Notes under the pieces: model-generated
Seen by the model: only the letters and a program-made list of their open reading frames with translations
Told to the model about the DNA's origin: nothing
Databases searched by the model: none
Position numbers and translations under genes: made by a program
Part shown: positions 9,091 to 16,935 of the stretch, piece by piece
How the letters are laid out: each line of letters starts with the position of its first letter
Position numbering within the stretch: the stretch's first letter is position 1
DNA from: Bordetella ansorpii
GTDB taxonomy: Bacteria > Pseudomonadota > Gammaproteobacteria > Burkholderiales > Burkholderiaceae_B
Assembly: GCF_900078315.1 (NCBI RefSeq)
Contig: NZ_FKBS01000029.1
Location: forward strand, 383,758-447,757
Direction: 5' to 3'
DNA length: 64,000 bases

Positions 9091-9549
9091 GGTGCGGCTC
9101 CATCCAAGGCCATCGCAGTCCAGCAGACGAAGCACGCGACTTCGCCAGCGCCGAAGCGGCGTTGCGCACCTTCGCGGCACGCTGCCGCCCTGAGCGCGTG
9201 CCGCGCTCCCCCCACGTGCAGACAAGGTTTTCAAGCGGCCATGTGCCGCGACCTTTTATCTTGCCTTCCGCCTTTGCCCTTCGCTGTCGCTCCGGGCATC
9301 GTCGGCCCGGTGGCGCTGCTGCACCCGCAGCCAGCCCACCGGCGAACGCGCAGATGGACAAGCCTGGGGCCGCAGGCCAAGCGCGTTCGAGGCAAGACGC
9401 CTGCACGTTGGACGGCTGCGCCGAAGGCAGCGCGACGTGCGGTGCGAATGCACCCGCACTGCACGCGCGGCGACACGGCAGCAACAGCCGGAACGACACG
9501 CCCGATGGCACGATGAGAGGCGCGGCAACGTGCAGCGAATCGGCGGCTA
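9091..9549. other. Intergenic region between traI and traF, candidate oriT
   Basis: 459 bp with no convincing gene between the relaxase and the TraF peptidase. In IncP-like systems oriT lies beside the relaxase operon. TATCTTGCC at 9257-9265 resembles the MOBP nic core (RP4: TATCCTG/CCC), with the cut expected after the G at 9263. CCGGGC...GGCCCGG near 9294-9313 forms a small dyad. This is positional and motif inference only. Confidence 0.35.
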
Positions 9550-10149
9550 TCATGGGCGTGTCTCCAGCCAGACCGGATGCGCGACGCCGATCACGGCGGA
9601 TGCGCTGACCGGGCCGAAATAGCGGCTGTCGAACGACGCCGGATTGGTCACGCTCAACAGGAACAGTTCGCCCGGTTCGAGGCGGCGGCAAAGCTGCAAG
9701 GATGGCAGCGGGCGGCCCAGCCGGTCGGCAGGCAGCACGGCGGCCGAAGGCACGCCGTCGATGCGTACCTGCCCGGCGACGATGCAAACGTGTTGTGGCG
9801 CGACCGCGCCCACACGTTTGAGCAGCGGCACGCGCGTCGGCAGGTAGCCGCGCTGCGCAGCCAGCGTGGCGGCCCTGTCGGGCAGCGGCACCAGCACGAT
9901 GCTGTCCACGGGCAACGGACGTGGCAGCGAGGCGGTGCCCGGCTCGAACGGTTCGATGCGATACCAGCCGACCGCCACGCTGTCGGACGGGTTGTAGATC
10001 AGGCGCGGCAGCGGCTGCACGAAAGCCGCCCAGGCCAGCGCAGCGAGGCCGACGGCGGCGAAGCCCGCCAGCACGAGGCGAGCGCGCAGGCACGAGCGAG
10101 GAAGCGGCGCGGCTTTGGGTGTGTGTGCGGTGGTGGGATAGGTCGTCAT
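9550..10149 (-). CDS. traF: TraF-type signal peptidase (S26 family) of the transfer operon
   Basis: 199 residues. An N-terminal membrane segment (about 24-43) is followed by an S26 fold: the serine box NPSDSVAVGWY (nucleophile around residues 55-57), the lysine box VPLLKRVGA (K111), and a closing FDSRYFGPV box like that of LepB-type peptidases (SxDSRxxG). In RP4, TraF matures and cyclises the TrbC pilin, which is its likely role here. It overlaps the end of the DUF2840 gene by 4 bp (stop/start), so the two are translationally coupled. The TrbC substrate gene is not in the window. Confidence 0.9.
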   Translation of the reverse strand: MTTYPTTAHTPKAAPLPRSCLRARLVLAGFAAVGLAALAWAAFVQPLPRLIYNPSDSVAVGWYRIEPFEPGTASLPRPLPVDSIVLVPLPDRAATLAAQRGYLPTRVPLLKRVGAVAPQHVCIVAGQVRIDGVPSAAVLPADRLGRPLPSLQLCRRLEPGELFLLSVTNPASFDSRYFGPVSASAVIGVAHPVWLETRP

Positions 10150-10691
10150 GGCAGCGCCCTCCCGGCCAGCCAGGCGGCGTGCCGCTCGGCGGTGTATTCG
10201 GGCAGCGGCGAATGCGCGGCGAGCCGGTTGGCGAGCGTGCGCCAGTACGCGGGCGAGACGGTGACGGGCGCGATGCCCAGCGCCTCGATGCCGTCGATGC
10301 GTTCCAGCACGGCGCGCACGTTGGCGTCGCCTTCGGCATGCAGCAGCAGGCGTGCGCCCGGCTGTACGCCAGGGATGCGTTGCATGTCGTCCTGCGGCGT
10401 GGCGGCCTGCATCACCATGAGCTGCCAGCGGATCGTGCCGTAGTCGTTGGCCTGCCAGCGGATGCGGCAGAACATCGCGCCGGGCAGGAACACCGCGCAG
10501 CGCCGCCAGCGGTCGAGCTGGAGCGTGCGGGCTGGTTCGCCGAAGCGCAGATAGAGCTTGAATCGCGGTTCGATGTAGGCGAGCGATACGCGGGTCAGCG
10601 GTGTGTTACCGGCTTGCACAGCGAGTGCCGCCGGCACTGGCAGCAGCGCTGCCGTCGTTGTGCCAGCCGAAGGCAATGTGGATGCGTTCAT
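10146..10691 (-). CDS. DUF2840 family protein
   Basis: 181 residues from ATG 10691, which overlaps the stop of the upstream RHH-like gene (10688) in an ATGA arrangement. Recognised as the DUF2840 protein that sits between ParA and TraF in Tn4371-type ICEs. Visible features are a Gly/Ala-rich N-terminus, YIEPRFKLYLRFGEP, then RCAVFLPGAMFCRIRWQANDYGTI, and a C-terminal WRTLANRLAA helix. There is no signal peptide or membrane segment. Its biochemical role is unknown; constant linkage to ParA and TraF suggests maintenance or early transfer. An in-frame extension to 10982 exists but has no start signal. Confidence 0.82.
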   Translation of the reverse strand: MNASTLPSAGTTTAALLPVPAALAVQAGNTPLTRVSLAYIEPRFKLYLRFGEPARTLQLDRWRRCAVFLPGAMFCRIRWQANDYGTIRWQLMVMQAATPQDDMQRIPGVQPGARLLLHAEGDANVRAVLERIDGIEALGIAPVTVSPAYWRTLANRLAAHSPLPEYTAERHAAWLAGRALP

Positions 10692-10969
10692 GGCCTGTTC
10701 TCCGGGAACTCCCGTTCCAGCAGTGCGCGCAGCAGGTCGGCCACGGTCACGCCTTGCGTGAAGGCCGACACCTTGATGCGCGCCCGCATGGCGGGCGTGA
10801 TGTCGAGGGTCAGGCGTGCGGTGTAGAGGTCGCCCTTGCCCAGCGCATCGGCATCGCCCTGGCGAATCCAAGCCTCGGCGTGTGGACTCGCAGGTGGACG
10901 TGCGCCAATGCCGACGCGCTTGGGCGGGCGTTTGCCGGTGGGTGGCGGTTTCGCTGTCATGACGGCCAC
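10688..10969 (-). CDS. Small RHH-like plasmid partition/segregation protein
   Basis: 93 residues, with a possible alternative start MTAKPPP at 10960. The C-terminal half (YTARLTLDITPAMRARIKVSAFTQGVTVADLLRALLEREF) has the beta-strand and two helices of a CopG/ParG-like ribbon-helix-helix DNA-binding fold, after a basic, proline-rich tail of ~45 residues. It starts inside the 3' end of parA (overlap of 13 bp) and ends overlapping DUF2840. Together with ParA this looks like a ParA/ParG-like partition pair or a ParA-associated repressor. The fold is recognised from pattern only. Confidence 0.7.
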   Translation of the reverse strand: MAVMTAKPPPTGKRPPKRVGIGARPPASPHAEAWIRQGDADALGKGDLYTARLTLDITPAMRARIKVSAFTQGVTVADLLRALLEREFPENRP

Positions 10970-11595
10970 CGCAGTAGTTCATCGACCAGCGCGGTGATCT
11001 CGCGGGCGGCCGCGCTGTCCGGTGCGGTTTCGCGGGCGAGCCGGCCAGCGGCCACGCTGTCGGCGAAGACGATGCGCTGGTGGATCTCCGAGCGCAGCGC
11101 TGGCAGTGGTTGTTCGGCCAGTGCCTGCCGTGCTTCGCGTCCGATCACCGTGGTGCTGACACGGCGGTTAATGACGAAGGCCGCGCATAGTGCAGGCCGG
11201 AACACCTGGGCTTCACGGATCAGCGCCACCATCTCTGCGCTGGCCCACAGGTCGTAGGGGCTGGGTTGCACCGGGATCAGCACCCGTTCGGCCGCCAGCA
11301 GCGCAGAGCGCGCCAAGGCGGCAATCCTGGGTGGCCCGTCGATGATGACGTGATCGGCCCGTCTGGCGAGTTCTGGGGCTTCCTGGTGCAGTGTTTCGCG
11401 GGCGAGGCCCACGGCGCTGAACAACCGGGGCAAGCCCTGCTGGCTTCTGCGCTGTGTCCAGTCCAGCGACGAACCCTGCGGGTCGGCATCGAGCAGGACG
11501 ACGTGCTGGCCGCGCAAGGCCAGTTCCCCGGCGACGTGGGTGGCGAGCGTGGTCTTGCCGACGCCGCCTTTCTGGTTGAGCAATGCGACGATCAT
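10957..11595 (-). CDS. parA: ParA-family partition ATPase
   Basis: 212 residues from ATG 11595, preceded by an AGGAGG-type ribosome-binding site. The deviant Walker A motif NQKGGVGKTTLATH lies at residues ~7-20, the A' motif is VVLLDADPQGSSLDW, and the Walker B equivalent is VIIDGPPR. This is the MinD/ParA class that moves replicon DNA on the nucleoid. It lies directly after the iteron region and RepA, giving a rep-par module inside an integrated element. That fits ICEs that replicate transiently after excision. It heads the operon parA, RHH, DUF2840, traF. Confidence 0.92.
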   Translation of the reverse strand: MIVALLNQKGGVGKTTLATHVAGELALRGQHVVLLDADPQGSSLDWTQRRSQQGLPRLFSAVGLARETLHQEAPELARRADHVIIDGPPRIAALARSALLAAERVLIPVQPSPYDLWASAEMVALIREAQVFRPALCAAFVINRRVSTTVIGREARQALAEQPLPALRSEIHQRIVFADSVAAGRLARETAPDSAAAREITALVDELLRWPS

Positions 11596-11796
11596 GGCGC
11601 GGCCCTCCTGCCTGGAAGACCTGGCTGTTCCAGTCCGGCACAACGGGATGGATTTCGCCGTTTTTGCTGGCTGGTTTTTCGACCTGCGGCAGTTGTCCAC
11701 CGCAATGCTCTTTCTCTACTAAAAGTTAGAGTATTTAAGTTAGTTAAGTTAGAGAGCGCGCAAACCCAGCAACGGCGCGGCTTTGCAGCCGATTGG

Positions 11797-11860
11797 CACG
11801 CCTGATAGCACGACAGGGACACGCCTGATAGCACGATACCCCGCACGCCTGATAGCACGA
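11797..11860 (+). repeat. Three iterons, candidate replication origin
   Basis: The 17-mer CACGCCTGATAGCACGA occurs three times without mismatch, at 11797-11813, 11820-11836 and 11844-11860 (periods of 23 and 24 bp, about two helical turns). It lies just 3' of repA and upstream of parA. An AT-rich stretch with three AAGTTAG units follows at ~11724-11757, and TTATCCCC at 11885 and TTGTCCACC at ~11694 resemble DnaA boxes. This is the layout of an iteron-type origin bound by RepA. Nothing else is seen in the 289-bp gap 11596-11884. Confidence 0.75.
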
Positions 11861-11884
11861 CACTGTTCACAACTTGTCCCGCAG

Positions 11885-12745
11885 TTATCCCCGTGCCGTG
11901 GGCGGCACGGGCCGGAAGGTCAGCAGCTCCGTGTCGTCCTCGGGTATTCGCACAATGCCAAGCGCGTATCCCGGCAGGGATTTCTTGGCGACCAGGGCGC
12001 GCAGATCGCAGGCGAAGTCGTAGGGCTTGGCACTGCTGCCGGACTTCTGGTGCAGGTAGCGGAAATCGAACTGCCAACCGCATTCCTGCCTGCCGCCATG
12101 CTTGCGCACCAGCCGGTACAGCCAGCGTTCGATGCCGCCCGTGAGCCGGAAGTACGCCGGGTCGATGGTCAGCACCAGGGCGGCGTCCAGCACGCCGGCA
12201 TAGAACCAATCCGGCAGGATCAGCTCGATACCCAGCGGCGTGCCTCTGGCATCGGCCAGTTCCTTCCACTCGTTGATCCACGAAAAGCGGTGCAAGCGCC
12301 TTCCCGTGGTTTCGCGGATGGACGTGGCCACCGTGGTCGATTGCAGGCGATCCAGCGCGGCCTTGAGGCGCTGGTAGTCGCGTATCGACTTGCCGCGTCC
12401 GATGAAGCGCAGGATTTCGTAGGGCGTGGCCTGCATCCGCCGGGACGGCTGGATGCCCGCGTCCTTGGCTTCGACGATCTGGCTGGCGGCCCAGATCAGG
12501 ATGTCCGCATCCCAGATGGTGGCGATGCCGTGTTCCTGCGTGCCTTCCACGCGGATGGTGATGTTGCCGCTGCGAAAGTCGATCGGCGCGGTGCGCCGCG
12601 ACTTCGCCAACGAGAAGAACGGATAGGCCATCAAGTCCTGGGCATCGCGCGGTGCCATGTCCTCGCCCGGCAGTGCGCGAAACAGGTCGAGCTGTTCGCG
12701 CTGCGGCAAGGCGTGCCCTGGCGGGCGAGACATGGCGATGACCAC
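11885..12745 (-). CDS. repA: RepA replication initiator (RPA family)
   Basis: 286 residues; an alternative ATG at 12733 gives MSRPPGHALPQREQ. Recognised as the plasmid-type replication initiator carried by Tn4371-like ICEs: DLMAYPFFSLAKSRR near the N-terminus, GIATIWDADILIWAASQI, QATPYEILRFIGRG, and a winged-helix-like ERWLYRLVRKHGG. It should bind the iterons that start 25 bp after its stop codon and open the adjacent AT-rich DNA. It is followed by the iterons and parA, and preceded by the AlpA-like HTH gene with a 14-bp gap. This supports autonomous replication of the excised circle. Confidence 0.88.
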   Translation of the reverse strand: MVIAMSRPPGHALPQREQLDLFRALPGEDMAPRDAQDLMAYPFFSLAKSRRTAPIDFRSGNITIRVEGTQEHGIATIWDADILIWAASQIVEAKDAGIQPSRRMQATPYEILRFIGRGKSIRDYQRLKAALDRLQSTTVATSIRETTGRRLHRFSWINEWKELADARGTPLGIELILPDWFYAGVLDAALVLTIDPAYFRLTGGIERWLYRLVRKHGGRQECGWQFDFRYLHQKSGSSAKPYDFACDLRALVAKKSLPGYALGIVRIPEDDTELLTFRPVPPTARG

Positions 12746-12759
12746 CCACGCGCCGACGG

Positions 12760-13044
12760 TCAGCGGCCGTCACGGTAGTCACCCGCGTGCCGTTCGGCAT
12801 ATTCCGGGTCGGAAGTCGCCTCATAGCTGCGCGCATCGGCCCAGGCATCGAGGTCGCTAACGGCGTACATGACGCGGCGGCCGAACTTGCGGAACTTCGG
12901 GCCGCCACCGATCACGCGCTGTTTCTCCAGCGTGCGCGGCGACAGCCGCAGGTAGTCGGCGGCTTCGTCGTTGGTCAGGTAGCGTTGGGGCTGCGCGGGC
13001 GCAGCGACAGCAGCGGCGGCAGGCCGCAAGGGAGCGGGTCGCAT
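12760..13044 (-). CDS. AlpA/excisionase-like HTH protein
   Basis: 94 residues from ATG 13044, with GGAGGT 7 nt upstream; the frame extends to 13170 but that part lacks a start signal. Residues ~22-75 form a MerR/AlpA-type winged helix: YLTNDEAADYLRLSPRTLEKQRV, GGPKFRKFGRRVMYAVSDLDAWA. Proteins of this kind act as recombination directionality factors or as regulators of element genes. It sits between DUF2285 and RepA on the same strand, so it may control the rep-par-tra operon or excision by the integrase at 29369-30568. Confidence 0.85.
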   Translation of the reverse strand: MRPAPLRPAAAAVAAPAQPQRYLTNDEAADYLRLSPRTLEKQRVIGGGPKFRKFGRRVMYAVSDLDAWADARSYEATSDPEYAERHAGDYRDGR

Positions 13045-13156
13045 GGGGTGTACCTCCATCAAGCCCGGCCACACCACGCGGCCGGATAGAGGCACTTTCA
13101 AGAAAGATGGGCTTCTTGCTAAGGGACGAAATGAAGGGGCTGCAAAACGTCCCCCC

Positions 13157-13927
13157 TCACTGCGCTGCAACTGGCGGGAGCTGCGCCAGACTGCGATAGC
13201 CGCCGCGCATCAGCGCCTCGCCACGCCGCACCAGCCGGCGTACACGAGCGCGCAAGGCGCTGTCCTTGTGCCAGTCGGCCGCGACGGCATCCACACCAAA
13301 CAGCCCTTCGGCGACCTCCCGCAAGGACGCACCCGCCAGGGTCGCGTCCAGCGCCTGAAGCGTGTGCAGTTCCAGCAAAGCGGACAGCGGCGGACGTGGC
13401 CGGACGGTCGCCGCAGGTGCGGCACCGGCGGCTACGGCGATCTTGTTCAATTCGCTCGCCAGGGCCGCATAGCGTTCGCAAGGCGCGGCGCAGGCCCGGA
13501 TGGCATAGGCGTAAGCCATGCCATCGGCCAAGCCTGGCGCGAGCACGAAACGCAGGCAGCAGCCGGGCCAGCGCGCCACCAGCACCAGGCGCTTGCCGTC
13601 ATGGATCAGGTGTTTGTGGCCCGGCAGCTTCCAGAACTCAAAGCACAGGGCATCGGGCGGCGGATCGGCATCCGGGTAGAGCTGCACCACGGCATCGTGA
13701 TCGGAGCACCAGGCCGGGTGCGCGTCCCGCGCATCCAGGGCGGGATCTTCCAGCAGGCGCAGCCCCCAGTGCCCGGCAGCATCCGGTTGGCGACGACAGC
13801 GCAGCCAGTCGTGCCGATAGTCTGGATGACGGCGCAGGTACTCCCATGCCAGCGCCGGGCCATCCAGGTGCAGAACGTAGAGATAGGCCGCCGTGGCATA
13901 CCACGGCTCGGCACTGCGATCAGCCAT
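13157..13927 (-). CDS. DUF2285 family protein
   Basis: 256 residues from ATG 13927. The N-terminal ~80 residues (ATAAYLYVLHLDGPALAWEYLRRHPDYRHDW) match the DUF6499/transcriptional-regulator-like start found in ICE genes. The C-terminal third (LHTLQALDATLAGASLREVAEGLFG, then WHKDSALRARVRRLVRRGEALMRGGYRSL) is the DUF2285 region, which looks like a helix-turn-helix and suggests a DNA-binding regulator. It lies 112 bp upstream of the AlpA-like gene on the same strand. The function is not established. Confidence 0.82.
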   Translation of the reverse strand: MADRSAEPWYATAAYLYVLHLDGPALAWEYLRRHPDYRHDWLRCRRQPDAAGHWGLRLLEDPALDARDAHPAWCSDHDAVVQLYPDADPPPDALCFEFWKLPGHKHLIHDGKRLVLVARWPGCCLRFVLAPGLADGMAYAYAIRACAAPCERYAALASELNKIAVAAGAAPAATVRPRPPLSALLELHTLQALDATLAGASLREVAEGLFGVDAVAADWHKDSALRARVRRLVRRGEALMRGGYRSLAQLPPVAAQ

Positions 13928-14248
13928 ACTGCAACCTCCCTGTGCTGGGGGTGCGTCGCCACGGCGAAACGGCGTGCTACGAGGCCATCGTCAAAACGTC
14001 ATGGGTGAAGCGTAAACTGGCAGTGTCAAGACCGATGAACTCCGATGCGTTGCTGAAATCGTCCGAGTGCGACGGCGGCAACGCACTCCAATGGCATGCC
14101 GCGTCGGTCAGCTTGCCGCAGCTCGCGCCAAGCATCATGACCGTTTCGATCAGGCACGCACCGCTTCGGTGCAACACTGCCGATTCAGACCGAACGGGTC
14201 ACAGACCAGACCGAAATAGACACAGTGCGCCCCGCTTGGCGGTGGCGC
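13928..14248. other. 321-bp gap without a supported gene
   Basis: No reading frame here has recognisable protein features. The region is the upstream leader of the DUF2285 gene. It holds TTGACA on the minus strand (complement of 14024-14029) without a good -10, and repeated CGGTCTG units around 14180-14215. Confidence 0.4.
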
Positions 14249-14596
14249 TCAATCGGTGATCGAGCCGTTCTCCTCTGCCAGCCGCAGGTATTCCGACAGC
14301 CGCCGCACCGGCTGGAAGTAGCGATCCCGCATCACGGGCTGCTGGCGTGGCCCGACGATGGCGGCCAGGTCAGACAGCTTCACCGTACCCAGTGCTGGCA
14401 TGCCAATCCCCAAGTCGATCAGGCCGTGGGCAGTATCGCCATCGGCTGGGTCGAGCGAGGCCAGCAGCCAGGTGGCATGCGCATCTGGCGTGAACAAGCG
14501 CACCACGGGCAACGGGTCGGTGTCCTGCCCGGCGGCCCGGACTTGGCCGTTGGACAGCAGGCGCGTGCGCTCGTCGGCGGTGATGAGCGGAGTCAT
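14249..14596 (-). CDS. DUF2958 family protein
   Basis: 115 residues from ATG 14596; the frame runs on to 14758 but those residues are not protein-like. Recognised as DUF2958 from MTPLITADERTRLLSNGQ, VVRLFTPDAHATWLLASLDP, DTAHGLIDLGIGMPALGTVKLSDL and the C-terminal FQPVRRLSEYLRLAEE. The family is widespread on plasmids and ICEs, usually near ParB and DUF736, with no known biochemical role. The XRE cassette was inserted between this gene and DUF736, on the opposite strand. Confidence 0.88.
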   Translation of the reverse strand: MTPLITADERTRLLSNGQVRAAGQDTDPLPVVRLFTPDAHATWLLASLDPADGDTAHGLIDLGIGMPALGTVKLSDLAAIVGPRQQPVMRDRYFQPVRRLSEYLRLAEENGSITD

Positions 14597-14838
14597 GGCT
14601 GTACTCCCACGGATGTACGGAGCAGCAGAGACGCTTTGCCGCTTTCCCTCGAAAGCACGGATGCGCAAGCCCACGCATCCGCAGAAGCGTAGAAGCACGA
14701 AGGCACATGCACGGAAGTCAGGAAAGACACGGATCAGGCTCTCCGCTTTTGAAGACAACCGCCAATGCGGATTTCAGTAAAGGCAAAAAAGTCGGAAATG
14801 AACACTATAGATTGTAGCTCTATAGGGTGCAACGGGTT

Positions 14839-14872
14839 GTCATTCTGGATTTTGGGGAAAGTTCAGAATGAC
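14839..14872 (+). promoter_or_regulatory. 9-bp inverted repeat spanning the XRE start codon
   Basis: Perfect arms GTCATTCTG (14839-14847) and CAGAATGAC (14864-14872) flank a 16-nt spacer that holds the ribosome-binding site (GGGGAAAG). The right arm includes the ATG at 14868. It could be an autoregulatory operator for the XRE protein or an RNA hairpin that masks the start codon. CTATAG repeats at about 14802-14825 lie upstream. Confidence 0.55.
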
Positions 14873-15173
14873 AGTGCTCAAACCATCGTTGCCCCATGCA
14901 CTGCGGCAGATCAGAAAGGCGCGAGGTCTGAGCCAGGAGGCGTTCTCGGATGTATCTAGCCGCACCTATCTAAGTTCGCTGGAGCGCGGTTTGAAGAGTC
15001 CGACATTGAGCAAACTGGAAGAGCTATGCAATGTTTTAGAGGTGCATCCGCTTACGTTACTTACGCTTGCTTATTCTGACGGAAGTCAATTGGATATTGA
15101 TGCAATCCTGGGGGAAGTTAAGTCTGAGATTAGAGAAATATCAATTTCAAACCCTTCATTAAGAAAATTCTGA
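14868..15173 (+). CDS. XRE-family HTH regulator of a two-gene cargo cassette
   Basis: 101 residues starting with ATG at 14868, after GGGGAAAG. Residues ~10-65 are a Cro/C1-type helix-turn-helix: LRQIRKARGLSQEAFSDVSS, RTYLSSLERGLKSPTLSKLE, then ELCNVLEVHPLTLLTLAY. The C-terminal ~30 residues are variable. It is 4 bp from the downstream membrane-protein gene on the same strand, so the two form an operon. Both are more AT-rich than the flanking ICE backbone and lie on the opposite strand, which suggests separate acquisition. It probably represses its own operon through the dyad over its start codon. Confidence 0.88.
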   Translation: MTVLKPSLPHALRQIRKARGLSQEAFSDVSSRTYLSSLERGLKSPTLSKLEELCNVLEVHPLTLLTLAYSDGSQLDIDAILGEVKSEIREISISNPSLRKF

Positions 15174-15177
15174 GGAC

Positions 15178-15774
15178 ATGTTCCACAACATCCTTTACCG
15201 ACTGGAACGCGGACAAAAGAAAGTTTTATTAATCCTTGGGGTTGCATTTCTAATACTTTCTGCGGCTTGGTTTTTAATTGAAATCCTAGAGAAAAATTTT
15301 CCAATGGAGCCAATTGTTGTCTTTGTCGGCGGCAGCGCAACACTTTTGGCATCGTATTGGCCGTGGAAGCCTGGATACGCAAATCGAAGAAAAAAAGGCA
15401 GAGTGTCTTTTGATTATGAAAACAGCAACGATCACGAATTTTTAATTGGAAAAAATAATCTCCAGTTTACTTTGAAATTTTCAAAGGCGAGCGATACAAG
15501 CATCCACATTTATAGAGATCCTGCTGATATAAGAGCAATTGCTCGAATCCCTAACGCTGGAAGGATTGATGAGGTGCGTGACGTTTCTGCTTTAGACTAT
15601 GCAAACCGAGTAGTCACCCCCGTAGAAGGCGAGCTTGTTGCACTAGAGAATACGCATGGGAGTTATGCAGTCATTCATATTCACGATATACGTGACGCCA
15701 GACGCAACGACGACCGCGATGAAATTACGTTTTCCTATGTTATTAATCCAGTAGGGAAAACGGATTTTTCTTGA
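15178..15774 (+). CDS. Unknown 2-TM, beta-rich membrane protein
   Basis: 198 residues. Two hydrophobic segments lie near the N-terminus: VLLILGVAFLILSAAWFLIEI (about 16-36) and IVVFVGGSATLLASYW (about 47-62). A basic stop-transfer patch RRKKGR follows, then ~125 residues rich in predicted beta strands (VSFDYENSN, LQFTLKFSKASDTSIHIYR, GELVALENTHGSYAVIHIHD). I do not recognise the family with certainty. The architecture (two N-terminal helices plus a cytosolic beta-rich domain, ~200 residues) resembles Cap15-type CBASS effectors, but no CD-NTase gene is nearby. Coupled to an XRE regulator, it could be a membrane-acting effector held silent until phage or stress relieves repression. Confidence 0.75.
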   Translation: MFHNILYRLERGQKKVLLILGVAFLILSAAWFLIEILEKNFPMEPIVVFVGGSATLLASYWPWKPGYANRRKKGRVSFDYENSNDHEFLIGKNNLQFTLKFSKASDTSIHIYRDPADIRAIARIPNAGRIDEVRDVSALDYANRVVTPVEGELVALENTHGSYAVIHIHDIRDARRNDDRDEITFSYVINPVGKTDFS

Positions 15775-15784
15775 ATAGATGTAA

Positions 15785-15806
15785 GCCCCGCCACACTGGG
15801 CGGGGC
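15785..15806. terminator. Hairpin between convergent 2-TM gene and DUF736
   Basis: Perfect 8-bp arms GCCCCGCC and GGCGGGGC around a 6-nt loop, 11 bp after the stop of the plus-strand gene and 14 bp from the stop of the minus-strand DUF736 gene. It is a probable bidirectional terminator; the T-tract is weak. Confidence 0.6.
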
Positions 15807-15819
15807 CTGGTGGCAGCCG

Positions 15820-16134
15820 TCAGGCCGCCTTGGGTTTGCTACGCGACCAGATCAGGTCGTGTGCGCCATCCTCGCCTTCGATCAGCCGGGCATAGACCGT
15901 TGCCGGGAACGAAGGATCGTCCAGGGTCACGGACACATAAGGGCGTCCGGCCTCGCTGGTTTTTTTCCACGCTGCGCCGATGTCGTGGCCAGCCGCTTGC
16001 AGGCGGTAGTCGGGTGCGCTTTCGTTGTCACCCTTGTCGTTGGGAACCAGCTTGACCTTGACGTTGAGCGTCAGGGTGCGAAGCGTGCCGGTGAAGCCGT
16101 CTTTCTCTGCGGTGAAGGTGCCGATGTTAGCCAT
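15820..16134 (-). CDS. DUF736 family protein
   Basis: 104 residues from ATG 16134 with GGAG upstream. Recognised as DUF736 from the opening [20 protein letters not shown], the central [20 protein letters not shown] and the closing [19 protein letters not shown]. It is a small soluble protein common on Alpha- and Betaproteobacterial plasmids and ICEs. Its role is unknown; its compact beta pattern resembles small nucleic-acid-binding folds, but that is only an impression. It sits in the maintenance block with ParB, DUF932 and DUF2958. Confidence 0.9.
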   Translation of the reverse strand: MANIGTFTAEKDGFTGTLRTLTLNVKVKLVPNDKGDNESAPDYRLQAAGHDIGAAWKKTSEAGRPYVSVTLDDPSFPATVYARLIEGEDGAHDLIWSRSKPKAA

Positions 16135-16461
16135 GATGATTTCTCCTTTCGGGTTGAACAAGGTCGCGCCAGTGCGTCCTTGTTGTGATCCGCCCGGCGG
16201 GGGATGGGCTGGCCGCACCGCGGAGCGGTCGCAACAACGTGGAGAACCTGGAGGCGAAAAGAATTTGCCCCGCGAGGAATGCGCGCAGCGCAGGGGAAAT
16301 TGTTTTCGCCGCAAGGTTGCGGCCATGAAGCCCAAGGCGCAGCCGCGCCACCGCCAGGATTCACGACAAGCCAAGGACGCACGGGCCGCCTCTCCCGAAT
16401 GGAGACATGACTGACTCGGCATCCTCGCATGACAGCTTCACCGGCTTGCGCTCTGACGCGG

Positions 16462-16935
16462 CTAGGTCAATGCCCCAGCAACAAGGTAAGAACGCTCCTG
16501 CCACAACTCGCGGCCACATACTTGATGCGTGGCGTGGAAGCTCCACATCGAGGCCAGGTAGTGTGTTGGTGAACCGTCCTTCGTGACGTACAGGCAACGA
16601 ACCGCCAGCGTCGAGCACGGCACGCTTTCGTGCAACCTGCCGCAGCAAGCCGGGGCGTAGCCCCACAAGCGCCGCCCATTGCGGCGAGGTGCTGTCGGAA
16701 TGTCGGCGGCGCGTGCGCCGCTGCACTTGCATGGCTTCAATGGCTTTTGCGCACAAGGCGACTTGTGCGCGGCCCCTTTGCCGCCTGACCGAAGGCGGCA
16801 AAGGGGCGTTTTGGCTTTGAGCCTTGAAACCGGGTGCGGCCACTGCCGCGCGCGGAGTTTTTGCATTTCCCGCGCCCAAGACGGAACGGCTTGGGCGCGG
16901 GGGCTTCCTATTCTTTGGTTTCGATGATCCACCAC
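16462..16935 (-). CDS. Doubtful hypothetical ORF
   Basis: This 157-codon frame fills the gap between DUF736 and the small gene at 16908. The peptide is rich in Arg, Cys and Ala and has no domain I recognise. An overlapping frame (to 16361) is about equally plausible, so neither is well supported. Its last part, LYVTKDGSPTHYLASMWSF, looks protein-like. The remaining sequence 16135-16461 is the leader of DUF736 and holds no gene I can support. Confidence 0.25.
   Translation of the reverse strand: MVDHRNQRIGSPRAQAVPSWAREMQKLRARQWPHPVSRLKAKTPLCRLRSGGKGAAHKSPCAQKPLKPCKCSGARAADIPTAPRRNGRRLWGYAPACCGRLHESVPCSTLAVRCLYVTKDGSPTHYLASMWSFHATHQVCGRELWQERSYLVAGALT

Noticed and set aside
7615-9516. A 633-codon plus frame opposite traI
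   Set aside because: It mirrors the relaxase gene and has no recognisable motif.
13977-14177. A 66-codon minus frame in the gap before DUF2285
   Set aside because: No ribosome-binding site or family resemblance; reported as non-coding.
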